Source: an uncultured beta proteobacterium (GTDB taxonomy: Bacteria; Pseudomonadota; Gammaproteobacteria; Burkholderiales; Burkholderiaceae_C). From it: 60,661 nucleotides of DNA. Each line of letters starts with the position of its first letter. Positions within the stretch are counted from its first letter, which is position 1. The notes under the pieces are model-generated. The model had not been told where the DNA came from. It did no database searches and saw nothing but the letters and a program-made list of their open reading frames with translations. The DNA lies in the NCBI GenBank assembly GCA_903839085.1, contig CAIMBE010000070.1, positions 1 to 60,661 on the forward strand, in the 5' to 3' direction. The position numbers and the translations under genes were made by a program. Below are positions 48,294 to 56,225 of this stretch, one piece after another.

Positions 48294-49565
48294 ATGCAGC
48301 AAGTTGGAAAGAAGTCAAAGGGAGTCTGGCGCTGGGTGCCGTCGCTCTATTTCGCGCAGGGTCTGCCCTATGTTGCGGTGATGACGATGTCAGTTGTTTT
48401 CTACAAGAACATGGGCATCTCCAACATCGACATTGCCTTGTACACCAGCTGGTTGTATCTGCCCTTTGTGATCAAGCCGCTGTGGTCGCCCTTTGTCGAT
48501 ATCTTCAAGACCAAGCGCGGGTGGATCGTCGCCATGGAACTGCTGGTGGGTGCGCTATTTGCGATGGTGGCTTTGGCGATTCCCATGAGCGCTTATTTTC
48601 AACTGACGCTGGTCACTTTCTGGTTGCTGGCGTTCGGCGCTGCCACCCATGACGTTGCCTCCGACGGGTTCTACATGCTGTCGCTCAATCAGCATGAGCA
48701 GGCCGCTTATGTCGGGGTTCGCAGCATGTTCTTTCGCATGTCCATGCTGACAGGCCAGGGTGCGCTGGTCTTCCTGGCCGGTCGACTGACGGAGTTCACC
48801 GGCAATACGGGCTTTGCCTGGTCGATCGTCTTTCTGGTGATGGCCGCCCTCTTCCTCTTATTGATGGTTTATCACCGCTTTGTGCTTCCCGTTCCAGCGG
48901 CGGATCGGGGGTTTGTCGGAACCGGGAACGCGGGCATGGCGTTCCTCCTGGTTTTCAAGGAGTTTCTCGCCAAGAAGGACATTCGCCTGCTCATTGCGTT
49001 CCTGCTCCTGTACCGGTTCGGCGAGTCTCAATTGGTCAAGCTGGCGCCGCCCTTTCTGCTCGACTCGAATGCCAAGGGTGGGCTCGGCTTGTCGACCGCC
49101 GATGTCGGTATTGTTTACGGCAGCATTGGCATGGTGGCCCTGACGGCAGGGGGCTTGCTCGGCGGCTACCTGATCGCGCGAGACGGCTTGAAGCGCTGGC
49201 TCTGGCCGATGGCGCTCGCGATCAACCTGCCGCATCTGGTCTACGTCTACCTGGCACTGGCCCTGCCGACCAACCTGTATCTGATCGGCACTGCCGTCGC
49301 CTTTGAGCAACTGGGCTATGGTTTCGGCTTTACCGCCTACGTCCTGTTCATGATCATGAGCGCTGATGGCCAACACAAAACCGCGCATTACGCCATCTGT
49401 GCTGGCTTCATGGCGATGGGCATGATGCTGCCAGGCATGCTCAGCGGCTGGATTCAGGCGAGCATTGGCTATGCCAGCTTTTTCATCTGGGTCTGCGCGG
49501 CGGCGATCCCCTGTTTTGTGGTGACGGCAATGATCCAGGTCGATCCCGGGTTTGGCAAGGAATAA
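48294..49565 (+). CDS. AmpG-like MFS permease, copy 1
   Basis: An inner-membrane protein of 423 residues with about twelve helices, resembling the muropeptide permease AmpG of Gram-negatives. It starts WRWVPSLYFAQGLPYVAVM, and has PFVIKPLWSPFVD and ATHDVASDGFYML, typical of AmpG. E. coli AmpG is longer (491 residues). AAAGG lies upstream of ATG 48294. A paralogue follows at 50979, and the two share the same fold and motifs. It opens a compact operon of six genes. Confidence 0.9.
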   Translation: MQQVGKKSKGVWRWVPSLYFAQGLPYVAVMTMSVVFYKNMGISNIDIALYTSWLYLPFVIKPLWSPFVDIFKTKRGWIVAMELLVGALFAMVALAIPMSAYFQLTLVTFWLLAFGAATHDVASDGFYMLSLNQHEQAAYVGVRSMFFRMSMLTGQGALVFLAGRLTEFTGNTGFAWSIVFLVMAALFLLLMVYHRFVLPVPAADRGFVGTGNAGMAFLLVFKEFLAKKDIRLLIAFLLLYRFGESQLVKLAPPFLLDSNAKGGLGLSTADVGIVYGSIGMVALTAGGLLGGYLIARDGLKRWLWPMALAINLPHLVYVYLALALPTNLYLIGTAVAFEQLGYGFGFTAYVLFMIMSADGQHKTAHYAICAGFMAMGMMLPGMLSGWIQASIGYASFFIWVCAAAIPCFVVTAMIQVDPGFGKE

Positions 49566-49572
49566 TGGTGCA

Positions 49573-50982
49573 ATGCGATTGTTCAACGCCATGGCGCCGC
49601 GCAGCCAACCTGTCTGGGTCCGGCGGTTTCACGCCATTATCCTGATGGCCCTCTTGATGGCTGACTGGAGCACCGCTCAAACTGCCGCACCGATCGGGTC
49701 CGGTTCAAGCCATCTGGTCAAACTCGATCTCGCGCTCAAAGCGGTGCTGGACGATCCGCTCAAACCCCTCGCCAGTTTGTCAGCGATCGCGATACGCGGC
49801 GGGGAAGTCGTCTACGAAGGACATTTTGGCAAGCGCCTGTTCGATGACGCGAACCTTCCCTTGAGCGTCGCGACCGATGGCCAGACCTTGTACCGGGTCG
49901 CTTCCATTTCCAAGCTGGTCACCGCGATTGGCGCGATGCAGTTGGTGGAGCGGAAGAAGCTCGACCTCGATGCGGATATCAGCCAGTACCTGGGATTCAG
50001 AGTTCGAAACCCGAACTTCCCGGACGCCGTGATCAGCGCCCGGATGCTGCTAACTCACACTTCATCATTGCGCGATCTGGGCGGCTATTCGTTCGCACCG
50101 GAACAAAGTCTGCAAAGCATTCTTGACCCGGGCGGCGAAAACCATGGTTCCGGTCAGCAGTGGGCGCGGGGCAGCCGCGACAGTGATCGATCTCCTGGAA
50201 AATATTTCGACTATGCTAACCTCAACTGGGGTGTCCTGGGGACGCTGATGGAAGCCGTGAGTGGTCAGCGTTTTGACCGTTACATGAAGGCCGCCGTGCT
50301 CAAGCCCTTGCGCATTGCGGGCAATTTCAATGTTGACGAGTTGTCAATCGGCGAGGCCAGTCATCTGGCGGTCCTGTACCGCAAACGCAGCGCAGAGGTC
50401 TGGAACAGCGGGGGGCCGTGGGTTGCGCAGGTGGACGATTATCGAGACCGAGCGCCAGCTCCACGACCCGGCATCGAGTTCTACCAGCCAGGGCGCAACG
50501 CCACGCCCTTCAGTCCTCAGGGCGGTCTGCGCATTGGTGCCGCGGGTCTGTCCAAATTGATGTTGATGTTTCTTAATGGCGGACAGGTTGACGGCGTCCG
50601 CTTGCTCGAAAGTGCGTCGGTGCAGCAGATGCTGAGTCAGGAATGGCGCCATGATGCCGGCAAGGGCAATGGCGACAACTACAAGGGTTTGTTCAATGCA
50701 TGGGGCCTGGGTGTCCAGAAGTTTCTTGATCTCAGCGCTCCCGGGCGTGGCGACCGCCTGCTTGCGACGGGTGGCTTGACTGGTTTCGGCCACTTCGGCT
50801 TTGCATATGGCCTGCAGGGTTGTTTCTTTTTCGATCCGCTCAAGGGCGATGGCATGATCTACATCATCGGCGGCGTCGGCTTTGATCCTGAAATGGATGC
50901 CGGACAGTACTCGAGCATGAATTCCTGGGAAGAAAAGATACTCGATGCGTTGTACCGTCGGGCGATATTGAAAGAGCCATGA
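49573..50982 (+). CDS. Beta-lactamase-fold serine hydrolase (AmpH-like)
   Basis: A secreted serine hydrolase of 469 residues. A signal peptide (about residues 16-38) precedes a class C beta-lactamase-type domain with S-x-x-K in ASISKLV and Y-x-N in FDYANLNWG. The usual third motif (K/H-x-G) is not obvious; TGGLTGFGHFGF occupies that region. E. coli AmpH, a similar protein, trims peptidoglycan in recycling. It lies 7 nt after ampG-1 and overlaps ampG-2 by 4 nt. Carboxypeptidase, esterase or amidase action are all possible. Confidence 0.85.
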   Translation: MRLFNAMAPRSQPVWVRRFHAIILMALLMADWSTAQTAAPIGSGSSHLVKLDLALKAVLDDPLKPLASLSAIAIRGGEVVYEGHFGKRLFDDANLPLSVATDGQTLYRVASISKLVTAIGAMQLVERKKLDLDADISQYLGFRVRNPNFPDAVISARMLLTHTSSLRDLGGYSFAPEQSLQSILDPGGENHGSGQQWARGSRDSDRSPGKYFDYANLNWGVLGTLMEAVSGQRFDRYMKAAVLKPLRIAGNFNVDELSIGEASHLAVLYRKRSAEVWNSGGPWVAQVDDYRDRAPAPRPGIEFYQPGRNATPFSPQGGLRIGAAGLSKLMLMFLNGGQVDGVRLLESASVQQMLSQEWRHDAGKGNGDNYKGLFNAWGLGVQKFLDLSAPGRGDRLLATGGLTGFGHFGFAYGLQGCFFFDPLKGDGMIYIIGGVGFDPEMDAGQYSSMNSWEEKILDALYRRAILKEP

Positions 50983-52268
50983 TGACGGAAAATGATCAGC
51001 GCGCAGCCCCACCCAAGAGTCTTTGGGGCTGGATTCCTTCACTCTACTTCGGCCAGGGCATTCCGTATGTGGTGGTGATGACGCTTTCGGTCATCATGTA
51101 CAAGAGAATGGGCATTTCCAATACCGACATTGCGCTGTACACGAGTTGGCTGTATTTGCCTTGGGTCATCAAGCCGCTGTGGTCGCCGTTTGTCGACATG
51201 TTCCGCACCAAACGATTCTGGATTGTGGGCCTGCAGTTGCTGATTGGCGCATCGCTGGCCGGCGTGGCGCTGACGATTCCGATGCCGCATTTCTTCCAGA
51301 TCACGCTGGCTGTATTCTGGCTGATGGCCTTCAGTTCGGCGACCCATGACATTGCCGCCGATGGCTTCTACATGCTCGCTCTGAAGCAGCATGAACAGGC
51401 CGCTTTTGTCGGTGTTCGCAGCACGTTCTACCGGATTTCAATGATTGCTGGGCAGGGCGGTATGGTTTTCATTGCCGGCCGCGTCGAAGAGGCCAGCGGC
51501 AATGTGGCGCTGGCCTGGTCGACTGTGTTCCTGATTCTGGCGGCAATGTTTGTGTCGCTGGGCATCTATCACAGGTTTGTGTTGCCGAGGCCCGACAGCG
51601 ATCGGCCCCAAGGCGGCGGCGCTGCCCTGGCAAAGGATTTTCTGGCTGTGTTCGCGGCATTCCTGAGGAAGAAGGGGATTGCGGCCATGCTGGCCTTCTT
51701 GCTGCTGTACCGCTTTGGCGAGGCCCAATTGCTCAAACTGGCCGCACCTTTTCTGCTCGACAGTGCCGCCAATGGCGGATTGGCCCTGTCGACCCAGCAG
51801 GTCGGCATCGTTTACGGGACGGTTGGGATTCTGTGTTTGACGCTGGGCGGCCTGCTCGGTGGCTATGTCATTTCACTGCACGGTTTGAAACGCTGGTTGT
51901 GGCCGATGGTGTTGTCAGTGAACGTGCCGCATCTGGTCTACGTCTATCTGTCCTTCGCACTTCCGACCAGCATCTGGCAGATTGGCGCTGCAGTCGCTCT
52001 GGAGCAGTTCGGTTATGGCTTTGGTTTCGCCGCCTACCTGCTCTACATGATCATGATTTCGGACGGACCACACAAAACCGCGCATTACGCCATCTGCACC
52101 GGTTTCATGGCTTTGGGCATGATGCTGCCGGGAATGGTCAGTGGATGGGTGCAGGCCCAGCTCGGCTACGCCAACTTCTTCGTCTGGATCTGTCTGTCTG
52201 CCATCCCCGCGTTGACCGCGACGGCGCTGATTCGGGTGGATTCACAATTTGGCAGGAAGAAACAGTAA
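50979..52268 (+). CDS. AmpG-like MFS permease, copy 2
   Basis: A second AmpG-like permease of 429 residues, paralogous to the one at 48294. Shared landmarks are GWIPSLYFGQGIPYVVVM, YKRMGISNTDIALYTSWLYL and SATHDIAADGFYML, collinear with copy 1. The start overlaps the serine hydrolase stop by 4 nt (ATGA). Two permeases in one operon may differ in substrate, for example anhydro-muropeptides versus free GlcNAc or MurNAc sugars. Confidence 0.9.
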   Translation: MMTENDQRAAPPKSLWGWIPSLYFGQGIPYVVVMTLSVIMYKRMGISNTDIALYTSWLYLPWVIKPLWSPFVDMFRTKRFWIVGLQLLIGASLAGVALTIPMPHFFQITLAVFWLMAFSSATHDIAADGFYMLALKQHEQAAFVGVRSTFYRISMIAGQGGMVFIAGRVEEASGNVALAWSTVFLILAAMFVSLGIYHRFVLPRPDSDRPQGGGAALAKDFLAVFAAFLRKKGIAAMLAFLLLYRFGEAQLLKLAAPFLLDSAANGGLALSTQQVGIVYGTVGILCLTLGGLLGGYVISLHGLKRWLWPMVLSVNVPHLVYVYLSFALPTSIWQIGAAVALEQFGYGFGFAAYLLYMIMISDGPHKTAHYAICTGFMALGMMLPGMVSGWVQAQLGYANFFVWICLSAIPALTATALIRVDSQFGRKKQ

Positions 52269-52296
52269 TTCACATTGGCTTCAAGCGGACCTATTC

Positions 52297-53271
52297 ATGC
52301 AGACCCATCATTTCAAAGCGATTTCCTACCAAGCCGTTCAGCCCGGTCCCAGGCTATTGGTGCTCGGCGCCGTCCATGGCAATGAAGCCGCCGGCACCCA
52401 GGGCATTTGGCGTGTTCTCAGTGAAATCGACAGCAGGGTGCTCAATCTGGTGGCTGGCCGCGTTACTTTTGTCCCGATCACGAATCCGCTGGCCTACGAG
52501 CGCGGTCAGAGGGTCGGCGAGCGCAACCTCAACCGCAATCTGGGGCCGAGCACCGAGCCCAAGGAGTTTGAGGATCACATCGCCAACTGGCTTTGTCCTC
52601 TGATGGCTCAGCATGACGTGCTGCTTGATCTGCATTCGTTTCAGGCGGTCGGCCGGGCCTTCGTGATGGTCGGGCCCCAAGACAATGCCGATGCGCTGGA
52701 GCCCTTCAGCCAGGCGCAGGCGGAAATGGCCTTGGCATTGCGACTGGGTGTCAGCCGGTTTGTTGACGGCTGGTTGAGTACCTATGCGCGGGGCGTGGCG
52801 CGCCGGCGAGCCGCGGTGGCCAATATCGCGAGTCGTGAGCAGCAACTCGACACCGATCCGCGCTACGGTGTCGGCACCACGGAATACATGCGGTCGGTCG
52901 GGGGCTATGCGCTGACCCTGGAGTGCGGCCAGCACGACGACCCCGGTGCGCCCGAGGTAGCCTATCGGGCCATTGTCAATACACTGGCTCATCTGGGGCA
53001 TCTTGAGGGGCCAAAGCCGCCTGCCGTAACGGATATTGAAGCCTTGCGAATTTACGATGTGATTGACAAGGCGCATCCGCAAGACCAGTTCAGCCGGGCC
53101 TGGTCCAGTTTTGACCGACTGCATGCTGGTGACCTGATTGGTACGCGCCACGATGGGGGCGTATTGCGAGCCCAGACGGACGGCTACATCCTTTTCCCCA
53201 ACGCCAGGGCCGATGTCGGCCATGAATGGTTTTATCTGGCCCAGGCGAACCCACGCTTGGCCAAGGCCTGA
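52297..53271 (+). CDS. M14-like zinc hydrolase (succinylglutamate desuccinylase/aspartoacylase family)
   Basis: A protein of 324 residues with the aspartoacylase/AstE fold of the M14 superfamily. Zinc ligands are in GAVHGNEAAG (about residues 25-34) and LLDLHSFQ (His). A candidate catalytic Glu lies in LTLECGQHDD. E. coli MpaA, also M14, cuts gamma-D-Glu-mDAP in murein tripeptide. Placement between AmpG-2 and the kinase suggests a similar amidase here. It lacks a signal peptide. Confidence 0.82.
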   Translation: MQTHHFKAISYQAVQPGPRLLVLGAVHGNEAAGTQGIWRVLSEIDSRVLNLVAGRVTFVPITNPLAYERGQRVGERNLNRNLGPSTEPKEFEDHIANWLCPLMAQHDVLLDLHSFQAVGRAFVMVGPQDNADALEPFSQAQAEMALALRLGVSRFVDGWLSTYARGVARRRAAVANIASREQQLDTDPRYGVGTTEYMRSVGGYALTLECGQHDDPGAPEVAYRAIVNTLAHLGHLEGPKPPAVTDIEALRIYDVIDKAHPQDQFSRAWSSFDRLHAGDLIGTRHDGGVLRAQTDGYILFPNARADVGHEWFYLAQANPRLAKA

Positions 53272-53275
53272 CAGG

Positions 53276-54184
53276 ATGAACACGGGCCTCGGAATCGATG
53301 CTGGTGGCAGCCGCAGCCGCTGGGGCTTGGTCGGATCCGATTCTGCGGTGATCGCACAGGGCAGCGTCGCTGGCTTCAGCGCATTGCAGATGACAGACGA
53401 AGCCGGCCTCCAAAGGGTCGACGACATTCTGACAAGTCTGGCGCTGGAAGTCTCGGTCCACGGGCGTGTGAGGTCCGTGCTCGCCGGGGTTACCGGTTTT
53501 GGCGGCATGCATGAGGGCACCAGTCAGCTCCTGCACGCCTTGCTGGCAAAGCACTTGAGGCTTGCTGGGGATTTGGTTGTCCTGAGCAGCGACATTGAGT
53601 TGGCCTGTCATGCGGCGTTTGAGGCCTGCGGGGGTTACCTGGTCTATGCAGGGACCGGATCGAGCGCCGGTTTTGTCGACGACTGCGGCCAGTTTCATCG
53701 GGCCGGAGGGCGAGGCGGCATTCTCGATGACGGAGGCGGTGGCTACTGGATAGCGATTCAGGCCTTGCGTCAGATCTGGCGCGCGGAAGACGAGTCGCCC
53801 GGTTGCTGGGTGGACTCGCCGATGGCGCTTGCGCTGTTCAAGGAAATCGGTGGCAGCGACTGGCTTCAGACACGCAGGCTGATCTATGGCGGGAGCCGCG
53901 GCCAAATTGGCCAGTTGGCGCGGGCTGTCGGAGCCGCCGCGGAAAGCGACCCTTCGGCACGCGCTATCCTGCAGGGTGCAGGTCATGAACTCGCCCGCCT
54001 CGGCAACGCCATGATCGCCCGTTTTGGTTTGCGTCCACTGGCTTTGGCCGGTCGCGTGCCCGAGTTGCACCCGTCGATCGAGCAGTCCATGCGCGAGAGC
54101 CTGCTGCCGGGCACTGACTTGCGACGGGTGAACCTGCAAACTCACATTGCCGCGGCGCGCCTGGCGCTACGATCTCCTCGGTAG
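53276..54184 (+). CDS. BadF/BadG-family sugar kinase (candidate MurNAc/GlcNAc kinase)
   Basis: An ATPase/kinase of 302 residues of the BadF/BadG/BcrA/BcrD family, which includes eukaryotic GlcNAc kinase and Clostridium MurK. The two phosphate-binding segments are GIDAGGSRSRWGL (about residues 5-17) and VYAGTGSSAG (about 123-132), followed by GRGGILDDGGGGYWI. With MurQ nearby it most likely phosphorylates MurNAc and perhaps GlcNAc on O-6. It starts 4 nt after the previous gene. No anmK or amgK is in this window. Confidence 0.85.
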   Translation: MNTGLGIDAGGSRSRWGLVGSDSAVIAQGSVAGFSALQMTDEAGLQRVDDILTSLALEVSVHGRVRSVLAGVTGFGGMHEGTSQLLHALLAKHLRLAGDLVVLSSDIELACHAAFEACGGYLVYAGTGSSAGFVDDCGQFHRAGGRGGILDDGGGGYWIAIQALRQIWRAEDESPGCWVDSPMALALFKEIGGSDWLQTRRLIYGGSRGQIGQLARAVGAAAESDPSARAILQGAGHELARLGNAMIARFGLRPLALAGRVPELHPSIEQSMRESLLPGTDLRRVNLQTHIAAARLALRSPR

Positions 54185-54209
54185 GCCCGAAAATCTCAAA
54201 GGTTGTCCT

Positions 54210-54986
54210 GTGAAAAAACTTCTGCTGATGTTTCTTGTTGCGCTGTTGAGCGCCTGCGCGAGCGGTCCGGGCATCGACTCCACTTTTACGGCCGTGAGTC
54301 AGGACAGCCGCGTGCGCTATTTGGTACTGCACTACACCGTTCTCGACTCTGTCGCCTCTTTGCGCGTACTGACGCAGCAGGCGGTGAGTTCTCACTATTT
54401 GATTGATGGCGCTCCGGACTTCAAGATTTACCGGCTGGTGAACGAGGATCGCAGGGCCTACCACGCAGGTTTGAGCTCCTGGAAGGGCAATACGAGTCTG
54501 AACGCCAGTTCGATTGGCATTGAAATCGTGAATCTGGCTTTTCGCGAGACCGAACAGGGCCGGGTCTGGATGCCGTTTCCGCAAGAACAAATCGACCGAC
54601 TGATTCCCCTGATCAAAGACATTGTCAAACGGCACGACATTGCGCCAGATCGCGTGCTGGCTCACAGCGACATTGCGCCGCAGCGAAAGCAGGATCCGGG
54701 CCCCATGTTTCCGTGGAAGCAGTTGGCCGATGCGGGCCTCGTATCCTGGCCCGATGAGAAACTGGTGGCACAGCGTCAGAATGAATTTGAACGTAGGCTA
54801 CCAGGTGTGGCATGGTTTCAGGAGAAACTGGCGGAGCATGGATTTGCCATTGCGCAGACTGGTGAACTCGATGAAGCAACGCGCAATGTTGTTGTCGTGT
54901 TTCAGATGAAATACCGTCCCGCCAAATTCGATGGAACGCTGGACGCTCAAACTGCGGCCATTCTTGATGTGCTGACATCGCCATAG
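54210..54986 (+). CDS. AmiD-type N-acetylmuramoyl-L-alanine amidase lipoprotein
   Basis: A lipoprotein of 258 residues: the signal peptide ends in LLSAC. An Amidase_2 (T7 lysozyme-like) domain has zinc ligands in VLHYTVLDS and in VLAHSDIAPQRKQDPG. A C-terminal peptidoglycan-binding domain has GELDEATRNVVVVFQMKYRP. This is the build of E. coli AmiD, which cleaves MurNAc-peptide bonds at the outer membrane. A GTG at 54210 is the start. It ends the six-gene operon. Confidence 0.92.
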   Translation: MKKLLLMFLVALLSACASGPGIDSTFTAVSQDSRVRYLVLHYTVLDSVASLRVLTQQAVSSHYLIDGAPDFKIYRLVNEDRRAYHAGLSSWKGNTSLNASSIGIEIVNLAFRETEQGRVWMPFPQEQIDRLIPLIKDIVKRHDIAPDRVLAHSDIAPQRKQDPGPMFPWKQLADAGLVSWPDEKLVAQRQNEFERRLPGVAWFQEKLAEHGFAIAQTGELDEATRNVVVVFQMKYRPAKFDGTLDAQTAAILDVLTSP

Positions 54987-55052
54987 CGAAAAGTGGCAAC
55001 GTCCGTCTTGCTACCGCCGCCAGAGCCACGATGGTTTGGACGCTGTGTCGCG

Positions 55053-56132
55053 CTACAAAACGGCGCTTTCCAGCAAGGTCAAAGTCTGCGCAACGGTGTC
55101 CAGGCGCGCGGTCAGTCCCATCGGCAAGGTCATCTGATGGGCGATGTGTCCGATCGAATACCCTGTCACGGCGGGCACCCCTGATCTGTCCAGATGAGTC
55201 TCGAGCGTTTCATTCAGCGTGAGGGACGATTCGTTTTCCGGGGCCTCGCATTTTTCAAAGATTCCCAACATCAAAGCTGCGCTGGTCTTCAAGCCCTGAC
55301 TTAAATCGAGTTGCGTCATCATGCGGTCAATCCGATAGGGTGCTTCGCCGATATCTTCCAGGAACAGGATATGGCCCTTCAACTCGGCCGCGTAGGGCGT
55401 GCCTGACAGCGCGGCCACCAGGCTCAGGTTTCCTCCAGTCAATCGCCCTACAGCAGTTCCATGTTTTGCCGTTCTGACCTGATAATTGGCGGCGGTTTCG
55501 CCCTTGGCTCGATTTTCCTGCGCCATGGACATCGCATATTCTCTTTCTGGCTGCATAAGGATGGCTTGCAGATGTTTCTTCGAATAGTCGGAAAAAGTGG
55601 AGATGCCGACAGGCCCATGGAATGTGACCAACCGGGTTTGCCGATGGATGGCAAGATGCAGGCAAGTCACATCAGAATAGCCGACGAAGATCTTCGGATG
55701 TTTTCGAATCAGTTGGTAGTCAATATGCGGCAGCAGGGAGATGCCTCCGGAACCTCCCGTTGCGGCCCAGATGGCGTCAATTTCGGGATCCGCAAACATG
55801 GCGTGCAGATCCTCCAAACGCTGCGCAACGGTGCCGGCGTAGCGGCCGCGGCGTGCCAGCACATGTTTTCCCAGTCTCACTTTGACTCCCAGATCCTCAA
55901 TATTGCGGGCTGCCCTGTCGATCCCCTCCTGCTCCAGGAAACCGCATGGCGTGATCAGTCCGACGACATCGCCTTCCTTCAAACGACGGGGTTTGATGTT
56001 CCTGGTATTCGCCTGGGGCGTTCGCGCGGCGCCAGGGGCTGGCATTAGCGCTGCTGCCAGGGTCAGGGCCGCACCTTGGGTCAGATTGCGGCGGCTTACT
56101 GGGGAAGATTCATGTTCAGTATCAAATTCCAT
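55053..56132 (-). CDS. LD-carboxypeptidase (S66, LdcA-like) with Tat signal
   Basis: A serine peptidase of 359 residues of the LdcA family, which removes the terminal D-Ala from murein tetrapeptide. The nucleophile Ser is in GYSDVTCLHL (about S153), a Glu in LFLEDIGEAPYR, and the His in GYSIGHIAHQ. Unlike cytoplasmic E. coli LdcA it carries an N-terminal twin-arginine signal (SRRNLTQGAALTL, about residues 13-25), so it should act in the periplasm. It is convergent with the amiD-like gene and closes the PG locus. Confidence 0.9.
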   Translation of the reverse strand: MEFDTEHESSPVSRRNLTQGAALTLAAALMPAPGAARTPQANTRNIKPRRLKEGDVVGLITPCGFLEQEGIDRAARNIEDLGVKVRLGKHVLARRGRYAGTVAQRLEDLHAMFADPEIDAIWAATGGSGGISLLPHIDYQLIRKHPKIFVGYSDVTCLHLAIHRQTRLVTFHGPVGISTFSDYSKKHLQAILMQPEREYAMSMAQENRAKGETAANYQVRTAKHGTAVGRLTGGNLSLVAALSGTPYAAELKGHILFLEDIGEAPYRIDRMMTQLDLSQGLKTSAALMLGIFEKCEAPENESSLTLNETLETHLDRSGVPAVTGYSIGHIAHQMTLPMGLTARLDTVAQTLTLLESAVL

Positions 56133-56225
56133 TGATCTTTGTCCCGTGCTGCCTTCCTGCTGACCAAGCTGGTGACGTTCGGGAGGTTGTTTCAGATTGG
56201 TCGCCGCCCGTTGCGAGGCTTTATC

